Positions 27,312 through 35,671 of a stretch of DNA of 64,000 bases are shown piece after piece. Numbering within the stretch: the first letter of the stretch is position 1; each line of letters opens with the position of its first letter. The notes beneath the pieces were generated by a model. That model did not search any database and was not told where the DNA came from. It worked only from the letters and a program-made list of their open reading frames with translations. The stretch is from Ferroplasma acidarmanus Fer1 (GTDB lineage Archaea; Thermoplasmatota; Thermoplasmata; Thermoplasmatales; Thermoplasmataceae): the NCBI RefSeq assembly GCF_000152265.2, contig NC_021592.1, positions 868,001-932,000 on the forward strand, written 5' to 3'. A program made the position numbers and the translations under genes.

Positions 27312-28562
27312 ATGAATATTGTAGAAAAAATTCTTTTCAACCATTCAGCAGAGCCGGTAAATAATATTTCGCCCGGAGATATAGTAACGGTGAACGTTGA
27401 TAGGACAATAATTGTAGACATGGCTGCTCTTCACCCTGAATTCATTGAGAATCCTCCGGTAAAACCATTTAATCCTGAAAAAATCTCACTGGTGTTTGAC
27501 CATTATGTTCCAGCTCCCGGCATAGAAATTGCAAACAGGGTGAACAGGCTCAGGAAACTGGTCAACAGATGGGGCATAACGGATTTTTATGATGTTGGCA
27601 GAGGAGGCATTTCACATGTGCTTGGAGGGGAAAAAGGCTGGTTCAGGCCTGGAAGCTTAATAGCCAATACTGATTCCCATACAATAGCAACAGGCGCTTT
27701 CAATACCCTTGGAAGGGGGCTGGGAACCCCGGAGATCATGAACATTATAGCTACAGGCAAAACATGGTTTCTCCTGGGGGAAACACTGAAGGTGAATCTG
27801 GAAAACAGCATGAGGTTAGGCACTTCAGCAAAAGATGTGTTTTTTTATATGGCGTCTGTGATCGGCGATGTGCCTAACAAAAATATTGAATTTTTAGGAA
27901 ATGGCATATATTCCCTGAACATAGACCAGAGAAGCTCCATATCAACAATGTGTGCTGAAGTAAGTGCCGAATTTGCTGTGTTTCCGGAGGATAAAGTATT
28001 GAGGCAATATATGGTTGAACGTGGATATGGCAATTATAGACCGGCCGCACCGGATAGGGATGCAGAATATGTAAATGAAGTAAACATAGATATGGGAAAA
28101 ATAGAGCCAATGGTTGCATTGCCTGACAGGATTATTAATAATGTTAAACCGGTATCAGAAATCGGGAAAGTAGAAATAGATGTGGCTGTGGTCGGTTCAT
28201 GTGCCAATGGGCGCCTCTCGGATTTACGGGATGTTGCGGAAGCAGTAAAGAATAAAAAAATTAATGATAATGTAAGATTCATAGTGACTCCGGCATCAAA
28301 GGAAATATATGAGGAGGCTTTAAAGCTCGGGTATATAGATACAATAATAAAATCAAATGCTATGGTTACCAATCCCACATGCGGTGCATGCCTGGGTGGG
28401 CATATGGGTGTTGTAGGAAATGGGGATACTGTTTTGAGTTCTACAACACGGAACTTCAAGGGAAGAATGGGTGCCGGTGGTGCCAGGATATACCTTGCAT
28501 CCGCTAGGTCTGTGGCTATTTCTGCTATAAATGGGTATATTTCAGGTGGTTTCAATGAATAA
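27312..28562 (+). CDS. 3-isopropylmalate/homoaconitate dehydratase, large subunit
   Basis: 416 residues of the aconitase superfamily. Three Fe-S cysteines are visible: one in G-S-C-A-N-G-R and two in N-P-T-C-G-A-C-L-G-G. It also has the N-T-D-S-H-T and G-A-F motifs of the active site. With the small subunit it isomerises isopropylmalate (leucine) or homocitrate (lysine by aminoadipate). A homocitrate-synthase-like gene in the window favours the latter, though the two activities cannot be separated by eye. The start is the ATG at 27312; extending upstream gives a Tyr/Asn-rich extension unlike the family. Confidence 0.88.
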   Translation: MNIVEKILFNHSAEPVNNISPGDIVTVNVDRTIIVDMAALHPEFIENPPVKPFNPEKISLVFDHYVPAPGIEIANRVNRLRKLVNRWGITDFYDVGRGGISHVLGGEKGWFRPGSLIANTDSHTIATGAFNTLGRGLGTPEIMNIIATGKTWFLLGETLKVNLENSMRLGTSAKDVFFYMASVIGDVPNKNIEFLGNGIYSLNIDQRSSISTMCAEVSAEFAVFPEDKVLRQYMVERGYGNYRPAAPDRDAEYVNEVNIDMGKIEPMVALPDRIINNVKPVSEIGKVEIDVAVVGSCANGRLSDLRDVAEAVKNKKINDNVRFIVTPASKEIYEEALKLGYIDTIIKSNAMVTNPTCGACLGGHMGVVGNGDTVLSSTTRNFKGRMGAGGARIYLASARSVAISAINGYISGGFNE

Positions 28563-29058
28563 AATAGAAGGAAAAGCATGGATCTTTGGAGATGATATCA
28601 ATACTGATTTGATGTATCCACAGATATGTTATACATTACCAGAGAAAGAAAAACCCCATCATGCCATGGAGGCGAACCGCCCGGGCTGGGCTTCTTCAGT
28701 CCGCAACAGCGACATAATTATTGCAGGGAAAAATTTTGGCACCGGTTCAAGCAGGCCCGCAGCCGACAATATAAAGAATCTTGGCATAAGCTGTGTTCTT
28801 GCGGAATCATTAAATGGGTTATTTCTGAGAAATTCTGTTAACTCTGGATTGCCTTCGCTTGAAGTGCATGGAATTTCAGGAATTGTAAAGGAGGGTAATA
28901 TTGTTGCCATTGACTTTAGCAGCAATACTGTTATGGATAAAGAAACAGGAAAAGTAATGAAGTTCAAACCATTGCCTGCATTTCTCATGGAAATAATTGA
29001 TAATGGTGGAATAATAAATATATTGAAAAATAAAGGTTTGCTCGGCCCGCCATTATGA
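28555..29058 (+). CDS. 3-isopropylmalate/homoaconitate dehydratase, small subunit
   Basis: 167 residues with the swivel-domain signature G-D-D-I-N-T-D at 11-17 and G-K-N-F-G-T-G-S-S-R-P near 60. Its ATG overlaps the last 8 bases of the large-subunit gene, so the pair is translationally coupled. It supplies substrate-specificity residues of the heterodimer. Confidence 0.9.
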   Translation: MNKIEGKAWIFGDDINTDLMYPQICYTLPEKEKPHHAMEANRPGWASSVRNSDIIIAGKNFGTGSSRPAADNIKNLGISCVLAESLNGLFLRNSVNSGLPSLEVHGISGIVKEGNIVAIDFSSNTVMDKETGKVMKFKPLPAFLMEIIDNGGIINILKNKGLLGPPL

Positions 29059-30222
29059 TGGCACAACCTTTATCAGGTTGCCCTTTGCCAGGAATATTAA
29101 AGGCACAAATATTAATCCCAGTATGCCCATGGATACCCATGCAAGCTCATAATTATACTGTGATACAATTATTGTAAAAATGATAGGGACTGCAACCGCT
29201 ACCAGAAGTTGCAGGGTATTTACAAAGGAAAGTGTGAGGGATACCAGGTCCCTCCTGGCTAGATACCTTACAAGGGTATATGTTATGGACATCCCGTATA
29301 CGGTAATCATGCCCATTGCAATAGCTATAATTATAATAAATATGTAATAATGAACAAAACCGATCAAAATCAGGAGTAGGGAAAGTACGATATTTATTGC
29401 CAGGAACGTCCCGATCTTGTATTTAGTCCTTGAAAAATGGTATCCCCCAAGAACTCCGCCTAAGAAGCCGATAAGAAGGTATAATGAAGATATGCTGCCA
29501 GCCAGGTCTATACTATACTTGATGGATTCCAGGTAATACACAAAAAATTGGCCCAGTATGGTTTCGGCCACCATTGCTGCTATTCCTATAAAAGCTACCA
29601 GAATAATTATCCTGTTTGAGAATACTTTCTTAAAGCTGGCAAATATATCGGATTTGTTTGTTTTTATGTTTTCTATATTCCTGAATAGAAAAACCAGGAC
29701 AAAAAATAATGCAAGTGTGAGAACGCCTGCTATTATAAAGGGGATTCTGTATCCCATATACTGGTCAAGGATTGCCCAGCCTATAATTCCTACTCCACCG
29801 CCCACATTGAATGCGCCGTTATAAATTCCTATATGGAACGCGTATTTGTTTTCCGGTACAATGGATGCAAGAAGGCTTAAAGCCGGAGAGAAGAAGAGCG
29901 CAGCCGATAGGCCTGCAAAGAATCTTGAGACTATTAACTCGGTAAAGTTTACCGAAAGCCCTGATGTTATTGCAAAAATAGATACAAAGAGCAGCCCGAT
30001 AAGCGATGTTGTCTTATCGCCTATATATGATGAAAGGTAGCCACCCAGAACCTGGAATACTGCAATTCCCACATAAAATGCGGTTACAAGTGTTCCAAGC
30101 TCAACAACAGTGAGGTTCATATCTGTTTTTATGTATTCCAGTGCTGGAGCCATGTCCATCCAGTTAAGGGCATATAATGCCCTGGCAGTGTGAACTAGCC
30201 CGGCTCTGGTACCATAATTCAT
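29053..30222 (-). CDS. Major facilitator superfamily transporter
   Basis: 389 residues, twelve predicted helices, with the motif-A-like G-Y-L-S-S-Y-I-G-D-K after helix 2 and R-F-F-A-G-L-S-A in helix 4. It resembles sugar-acid/aromatic-acid or multidrug carriers, but the substrate is not readable. The 3' end overlaps the leuD-like gene by 6 bases. Confidence 0.85.
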   Translation of the reverse strand: MNYGTRAGLVHTARALYALNWMDMAPALEYIKTDMNLTVVELGTLVTAFYVGIAVFQVLGGYLSSYIGDKTTSLIGLLFVSIFAITSGLSVNFTELIVSRFFAGLSAALFFSPALSLLASIVPENKYAFHIGIYNGAFNVGGGVGIIGWAILDQYMGYRIPFIIAGVLTLALFFVLVFLFRNIENIKTNKSDIFASFKKVFSNRIIILVAFIGIAAMVAETILGQFFVYYLESIKYSIDLAGSISSLYLLIGFLGGVLGGYHFSRTKYKIGTFLAINIVLSLLLILIGFVHYYIFIIIIAIAMGMITVYGMSITYTLVRYLARRDLVSLTLSFVNTLQLLVAVAVPIIFTIIVSQYNYELAWVSMGILGLIFVPLIFLAKGNLIKVVPS

Positions 30223-30751
30223 CCACCATTATTAATATCACATTTATAAATCCATCTAACAGTTTAAAAACGTTCTGATATGTATATGGCGATATGATTG
30301 GAGTAGTGGCATTTATCAGGAATTTTTCGATCTAAAATCAATAAAATAATTAAATCATCTAATGTTGATTGCTAACTACTTTAAGGTCAAGCAGTGAGGC
30401 TTATACTTGCCGTCTTTCTTTTTACAAAGAAATTAAAGCGGGCCTATTGGCTGGTTGGCAGGATACCTGTCCCTAATATTCATGTGGTGCAATGCAATTT
30501 ACTTCTCTATTGAAAACGTAGGGAATATATTTAAACCTTAACTCATCATTTTCTGTGGAATATGTTATTCTAAATTTCATGTTTTATTATTTCAATATTA
30601 CCAATTTTCCTGTGGTTTTTATTAATTGTGATATCACTAAATATGCAGTGTTATGGGAGATAACGGCCTTAAAATCTATTAACAGGTTCGCAGAAAACCG
30701 GCGAGCCCGGGGAAATGAAAGTTAAATTAAATATAGGGGGTTCCGGTATTC
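30223..30751. other. Intergenic region with possible gene remnant
   Basis: 529 bases without a full gene. Between about 30390 and 30540 the forward strand carries two adjoining frames, one reading R-L-I-L-A-V-F-L-F-T-K-K and the other G-P-I-G-W-L-A-G-Y-L-S-L-I-F. They look like a membrane-protein piece broken by a frameshift. TATA-like elements occur; no RNA gene was seen. Confidence 0.35.
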
Positions 30752-31360
30752 TCAGAGGTGGGTACCAACTTGTGATACTGTGTTGTTATACAGGGAGGGC
30801 CTGGATTCTAAAGTATAATTATAATTGAAAGTAATTGGTTTTCCAGTGAAATGGTATATCCAGACATTGTATACCGGCACTATATTAAATGAAACGTATA
30901 TTGAATTATTGTCTGAAGAATGAAACACAGTGCATAAACTCCATTCAATGGTTTTATTATTCCATGTGTAAGCTGCTGGCTTGTTGAATAACCCTGGAAA
31001 ATTATTTAACTTAAGATTAATATTTTTTATTTCAATGGCCGTTGATGTTAATGGAAAATTTAGTGTTTGATTGAGTTTGTATACCTGTATATTGCCTATA
31101 TAACCACTCTCGCCTGTTGTATATATCTGTGGTATATACCAGTATTCAATAACATATTCTACTTTAGATTTTCCATATGTTAAATTAACGTATTTTAATT
31201 CATAAGTTATATTCTTAGCTATGCAATTTTTTAGCTGTTTCTGATCTATTGTTGTTTTTATATTTGTTTTTGGCTCTGTTTCAAAATTGTAACCTGTAAA
31301 TGATATAATTATAATAATTACGATTAATATTACTAAATATTTAATTGTAGATTTTCTCAT
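30752..31360 (-). CDS. Membrane-anchored exported partner protein
   Basis: 202 residues: one N-terminal hydrophobic helix (7-25), then an external domain rich in Asn, Tyr and Thr with at least seven N-x-S/T sites and two Cys. No family recognised. It begins a few bases after the stop of the secreted-protein gene upstream (an in-frame GTG at 31369 would overlap that stop), so translation is likely coupled. I prefer the ATG at 31360, which gives a Lys/Arg start to the signal anchor. It is part of locus A of the paired secreted/membrane system. Confidence 0.75.
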   Translation of the reverse strand: MRKSTIKYLVILIVIIIIISFTGYNFETEPKTNIKTTIDQKQLKNCIAKNITYELKYVNLTYGKSKVEYVIEYWYIPQIYTTGESGYIGNIQVYKLNQTLNFPLTSTAIEIKNINLKLNNFPGLFNKPAAYTWNNKTIEWSLCTVFHSSDNNSIYVSFNIVPVYNVWIYHFTGKPITFNYNYTLESRPSLYNNTVSQVGTHL

Positions 31361-31365
31361 ATTTA

Positions 31366-32874
31366 TCACGTGCTTGAATACTGTTCAAGATCAAAGTTTT
31401 CACTTATCTGTGCTTTATATTGCTGGTTTTCAAATTCTACTGGTTTCATATCACTGTTAGTTATTGTAAATGTGCTTGTATAGGTCATTGGGTCTGTATA
31501 GGGATTAGTGTGTGTTCCGTATGGCTGTTGAAAATGAAATTCTAAGCAGTCTCCAAATTCATGTACATCATATGTATGGTATTCGGGTATGAATCCATAC
31601 AGATAAGTCCAGTAACTAAGTGTTATTGGATTCCAGTAAACACCGGCTTTTGCTGATGTAGTTGTACCGCCGTTTGCTGTGATTTGATATCCATTGGTCA
31701 CATCTCCGGCGGAAACATCACTACTTGATGAGAACAATGATGACAGATTTGGGATCGATATTCCTTCAATAGCCAATATGGAATTAAGGAAGAAAAATGC
31801 CGCATTTATAGCACTTTGTATTTTTGGGCAAGATTGTTCTTCATGATATTGAAGAGCACTATAATAATTCCTTTCCACAAAATTACTATTCCCCCCATTA
31901 CTATCAACGATTTTTTGTTCTATGCAATTGACATCATATGAAGATGATGTTGGGCTGAATGTGGTATCTATTTCTACATAAGCTTTTGTAGAATCGGCAT
32001 ACAAAGTACTTCCAGTTTGTGCCGTTTCTGTTATTACGCCAATTTCCTTACCATTTGAATTAAACAGGCATGCGCCCGTACTTATGCCTGTTGTTATAGT
32101 GCCATAAGTGACAACATTAGAACCCCCATAGGTTTCTATTACAGGGTCTATGGTATATGTTTCATTTTTTGTTAATATTACATTATATGCCATGTTTAGA
32201 ACAGCATAACTATTATCTTTCATTATTGTTGTGTGTAAAGGAAATGAAGCCGAAGGATTTATCATTACATTGTTGAATGATAAGCTATTGTATGGATTTT
32301 TTATATTGATTAAATTAATATATTTGTTGTTTGCGTAAACATTACTGAATTCATTATTTATATTATGGTTATTTTCCATTATATTACTGGACGGCAACAT
32401 TAAATTGAATTGCACTGTATAATTGCCTGTTGTATTTTTTAAATTTTTAATCGTTATATCTGCATGCACACTGTTATTATAGAATAAATAAATATACGCT
32501 ACTTTTATAGATTTATCTTTTAATATTTCCACCGCAGAATTTTGAAATTTACTAACTATTTTTTTATTATCTATAATGTTTAATTTCTGGCTATTTGTAT
32601 TATTTGATATGATCCATTGTGATGGGTAATACTGGTTATTTAATTTAATATAAGGATCATTGCCTGAAAATGTTACACCGTTATTATTAAAATCGTATGC
32701 TTTTCCGGCAGGCTTTATATTAAATACAGGTATTTTATTGATGCTATTACTGATGCTAGCTATCTCCGGCACGGATGATGCAATGTTTGTGTTATTGCTT
32801 ATCGCAGGTGAAAAAGCCGTAAAAACAAAAATTAGTGCCATTGTTACACCTATTATTACCCTTTTCCTATTCAT
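31366..32874 (-). CDS. Large secreted protein with signal peptide (locus A)
   Basis: 502 residues. The signal peptide is M-N-R-K-R-V-I-I-G-V followed by a hydrophobic run and A-F-S-P-A-I-S, so cleavage is likely near residue 25. The mature chain is Asn/Ser/Thr/Tyr-rich with many glycosylation sites; a hydrophobic Ala/Phe/Leu stretch near 360-385 is followed by a Ser-rich turn and an aromatic C-terminal part. There is no C-terminal anchor. No family recognised. The first ten residues and upstream DNA resemble those of the gene at 46120-46995. The start is the ATG at 32874, where the signal peptide begins. Confidence 0.75.
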   Translation of the reverse strand: MNRKRVIIGVTMALIFVFTAFSPAISNNTNIASSVPEIASISNSINKIPVFNIKPAGKAYDFNNNGVTFSGNDPYIKLNNQYYPSQWIISNNTNSQKLNIIDNKKIVSKFQNSAVEILKDKSIKVAYIYLFYNNSVHADITIKNLKNTTGNYTVQFNLMLPSSNIMENNHNINNEFSNVYANNKYINLINIKNPYNSLSFNNVMINPSASFPLHTTIMKDNSYAVLNMAYNVILTKNETYTIDPVIETYGGSNVVTYGTITTGISTGACLFNSNGKEIGVITETAQTGSTLYADSTKAYVEIDTTFSPTSSSYDVNCIEQKIVDSNGGNSNFVERNYYSALQYHEEQSCPKIQSAINAAFFFLNSILAIEGISIPNLSSLFSSSSDVSAGDVTNGYQITANGGTTTSAKAGVYWNPITLSYWTYLYGFIPEYHTYDVHEFGDCLEFHFQQPYGTHTNPYTDPMTYTSTFTITNSDMKPVEFENQQYKAQISENFDLEQYSST

Positions 32875-32913
32875 AATGATATTAATACATAAATATATAT
32901 ATATTTCAGTAAC

Positions 32914-32932
32914 AATATTAATAAATAATTTA
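32914..32932 (-). promoter_or_regulatory. 19-bp box shared with locus B (upstream of 32874)
   Basis: A 19-base AT-rich box (begins AATATTAATA, ends AATTTA) occurs identically at 47039-47057, in both cases about 40-44 bases before the start codon of a secreted-protein gene. The intervening AT-repeat (ATATATATATATTT) is also shared. It may be a TATA/BRE variant or the site of a common regulator. Confidence 0.5.
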
Positions 32933-33121
32933 TTATTTAATAATTTACCGGTCAATCTTTATATTAGTTTCCAGTATTTATACCTGATCATCTGCAATCT
33001 CATCAAAATTATATGAATTTGAATGCTATTTCCATGGGATTAATTATCAAATAATACACTTTCAATTAAAATTCCATAATTCCTGATAAAAACGGAATAA
33101 AAATATTATTATAAATTTTAA

Positions 33122-33382
33122 ATCTATTACCTTTTAGGGAATATATCCGTACCAGATTGTTCATCTATCCATTCAGATGATGTAGAAACTTCCGAAATAG
33201 TTTCCTTTTATTATGTAAAATCTTATAAACCATGGATAGCTCTGTTTAGCTTGCCTATTATAGCATCCCTATTAGTTGGTTTTCTCTTCCTCATACATAA
33301 TATTTCCTCAACTTTTCATATATATCCCTGTCGGGAATCGATGTTTTTAGCTTCTCCAGCATACTTTCAGCGTCATATGTGA
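33122..33382 (+). pseudogene. Possible membrane-protein remnant
   Basis: The forward strand is open for 86 codons with no start codon near its beginning. It reads S-Y-K-P-W-I-A-L-F-S-L-P-I-I-A-S-L-L-V-G-F-L-F-L, a convincing membrane helix. The frame overlaps the 3' end of the phosphoesterase gene in antisense, so part of it is certainly a shadow. The first 170 bases may be the 3' end of a decayed transporter. 335 bases surround it without another gene. Confidence 0.3.
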
Positions 33383-33980
33383 CCCTTTTAAATGAAATTG
33401 ACATTGTTTCCGTGTCTATAACTGCATATGATGGCTTGCCGGTGAAATCCCTTGGCTGGCCAACGCTTCCCGGATTGATTATTTTATTGCGGTAAACCAT
33501 CATAAAATGTGTGTGCCCTATGAGTATATAATCATGGTTATCAAAAAATGGCTTGTCCCTGAAAACCTTCTCAGCTTCGTTGGCAAACAGGTATCCATCA
33601 AGGTTGTTGTATGGCGACGCGTGTGCCATATAGAATTTCTTTCCATCTATTTCAGTGTCAGTATTTAATTTAAATGTTTTGAGAAGAGCCATATCATTTT
33701 TATCCAGTAATTTCATGCTTATATTGTCCCTTGTGTAATCACTGAGTTCAAGCATATCGAAGGAACAGTTGCAGGATGAACCGGTGAGCACTGCATTATC
33801 ATGATTTCCAAGTATATTTATGTCGCTATTGGCCTTGAGGAAATCCAGAACCCTGTCCGGCTCCGGGCCATAATCCACAGCATCGCCTAAAAATATCATT
33901 TTATCATATTGTTCTTTATTATATACCGATTGTAGGGCATCAAAATTTCCGTGTATGTCAGATAATACCAGCAGTTTCAT
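33291..33980 (-). CDS. YfcE/MJ0936-type metallophosphoesterase
   Basis: 229 residues with the calcineurin-like motifs S-D-I-H-G-N at 8-13, G-D-A-V-D-Y, G-N-H-D-N, the A-H-A-S-P segment and G-H-T-H. Archaeal members hydrolyse phosphodiesters with Mn or Ni. The ATG at 33980 places the first motif correctly; an in-frame ATG at 34001 adds seven residues. It is divergent from arsR across 87 bases. Confidence 0.88.
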   Translation of the reverse strand: MKLLVLSDIHGNFDALQSVYNKEQYDKMIFLGDAVDYGPEPDRVLDFLKANSDINILGNHDNAVLTGSSCNCSFDMLELSDYTRDNISMKLLDKNDMALLKTFKLNTDTEIDGKKFYMAHASPYNNLDGYLFANEAEKVFRDKPFFDNHDYILIGHTHFMMVYRNKIINPGSVGQPRDFTGKPSYAVIDTETMSISFKRVTYDAESMLEKLKTSIPDRDIYEKLRKYYV

Positions 33981-34012
33981 TCTTTTATATGGAATTAACA
34001 TATTTAATTCTT

Positions 34013-34028
34013 ATGTAAATAATTACAT
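34013..34028 (+). promoter_or_regulatory. Candidate ArsR operator
   Basis: ATGTAA-ATAA-TTACAT is a perfect inverted repeat, 40 bases before the arsR ATG and 33 bases from the divergent phosphoesterase start. ArsR repressors bind similar imperfect dyads over promoters. A TATA-like TATTTATATATA follows at 34036-34048. Regulation is inferred. Confidence 0.55.
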
Positions 34029-34067
34029 ATGAAATATTATTTATATATACATTTAATATCTTGCCAG

Positions 34068-34385
34068 ATGGAAAAAATCAGGGATGTTAACATATATAAA
34101 ATGCTATCAGACGAAATAAGGCTGCATATTATGAAATTATTATCTGAAAAAGATATGCCTGTGTCTGATATTGTCAACGCGCTTAATATTGAACAACCAT
34201 TAGTATCCCATAAATTAAAAGAGCTCAGGGAAAATGGGCTGGCCATAAGCAGGAAGTCCGGGAAGAATATTATATACTCCATATCCGACACATTACTGGA
34301 CGATGTTCTCCGTATTACTGAAAATGCAGGAAATAAATTAGATTTAGCATGCAATTGTGTAGAATGCGATAACAACGACAAATGA
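34068..34385 (+). CDS. arsR: ArsR/SmtB-family repressor
   Basis: 105 residues with a winged helix (K-M-L-S-D-E-I-R-L-H-I-M-K-L-L-S; recognition region N-I-E-Q-P-L-V-S-H-K-L-K-E-L) and a C-terminal C-N-C-V-E-C metal/metalloid site. Arsenite-like ligands would lower DNA binding. It overlaps arsB by 4 bases (ATGA). The upstream in-frame ATG at 34029 sits inside the palindrome and TATA region, so 34068 is the better start. Confidence 0.88.
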   Translation: MEKIRDVNIYKMLSDEIRLHIMKLLSEKDMPVSDIVNALNIEQPLVSHKLKELRENGLAISRKSGKNIIYSISDTLLDDVLRITENAGNKLDLACNCVECDNNDK

Positions 34386-35671
34386 CATTATTATTTTACC
34401 TGGCACTTCTCATATTCGCCATCACGCTGGTACTTGTACTTAAAAAGCCGAAAAATATAGGCATTGGATACTCTGCACTGGCAGGTGCAGTTGTTACCAT
34501 TATCCTGGGAATTTCAACTTTGCATGATATAATAACAGTATGGGATATAGTCTGGAATGCCACTTTTACATTTATCTCTGTTATTATAATCTCACTGATA
34601 CTGGATGAAGCAGGATTTTTTGAGTTTATTGCCTATAAAATGGCACTGTATTCAAAGGGAAATGGAAAGAAATTATTTATGCTTATAATTCTCCTGGGTT
34701 CCGGTATATCCGCAATTTTTGCAAATGATGGTACCGCGCTTATACTTACTCCTATAGTCTATGCAATCCTTTACAGGTCAAATTTCTCAAAAAACAGGAT
34801 ACTCCCGTTTATTATGGCAACAGGTTTTATTGCAGATACTGCCAGCATACCCTTTATTGTCAGCAACCTTGTTAACCTTGTAACTGCTGGATATTTCCAT
34901 ATAACGTTTTCAAGGTATACTGAAATTATGATCATCCCGGACATAGTATCTGTGGTCTCCAGCCTGTTTGTGCTGTATATATACTATCGCAAAAATATAA
35001 GGGATGATTTTCACACTGACCCTGCAGTAAAACCTTCTTCGTTCATAAAAGATAGAAGAATATTCCTGATGGCATTTCCAGCCACAGTACTCCTTATGGT
35101 TCTTTACTTTCTATCAGGGTTCATAGGAGTCCCAATTTCCTTTATTGCGATGCCTTTTGCCCTGATATTTTATATTGTTGCCAGACTTGGCGGGAGAATA
35201 GATGCAAACCATGTTATAAAAATTGCCCCGTGGCAGGTTGTTTTGTTTTCACTTGGAATGTACATAATAGTATTCGGCGTAAGCAGCAATGGGCTCGATT
35301 CTATATACATTGTTATATTGAATTACTTTTCCTCGCTCCCTGGCCCATTCCCCATAATTACAACAGGGTTCTTCTTTGCCATGAATGCGGCATTCATGAA
35401 CAATATGCCATCGGTCATGATAGGCGATATAGCAATATCGGGGATAGCACATCCCGGATTGCTTATGTATGCCAATATAATAGGCAATGACATAGGGCCG
35501 AAATTTACGCCTATAGGGTCACTTGCCACACTTCTATGGCTATATACCCTTGAAAGGAAAAATTCCATAAAGATTTCCTTCTCCTATTATATGAAAACGG
35601 GGTTTATCCTTGCTGTGCCTGTACTGTTTTTTACACTGCTTTCACTTTACATAATGTCTTTGATTGTCTGA
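34382..35671 (+). CDS. arsB: Arsenite efflux permease (ArsB/NhaD superfamily)
   Basis: 429 residues, about twelve helices, with the ion-transporter motif I-F-A-N-D-G-T-A-L-I-L-T-P in the first half and F-M-N-N-M-P-S-V-M-I-G in the second. This is the pattern of ArsB/ArsP-like exporters. Coupling to arsR supports arsenite export from the cell. The 3' end overlaps the homocitrate-synthase gene by 30 bases. Confidence 0.9.
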   Translation: MTLLFYLALLIFAITLVLVLKKPKNIGIGYSALAGAVVTIILGISTLHDIITVWDIVWNATFTFISVIIISLILDEAGFFEFIAYKMALYSKGNGKKLFMLIILLGSGISAIFANDGTALILTPIVYAILYRSNFSKNRILPFIMATGFIADTASIPFIVSNLVNLVTAGYFHITFSRYTEIMIIPDIVSVVSSLFVLYIYYRKNIRDDFHTDPAVKPSSFIKDRRIFLMAFPATVLLMVLYFLSGFIGVPISFIAMPFALIFYIVARLGGRIDANHVIKIAPWQVVLFSLGMYIIVFGVSSNGLDSIYIVILNYFSSLPGPFPIITTGFFFAMNAAFMNNMPSVMIGDIAISGIAHPGLLMYANIIGNDIGPKFTPIGSLATLLWLYTLERKNSIKISFSYYMKTGFILAVPVLFFTLLSLYIMSLIV

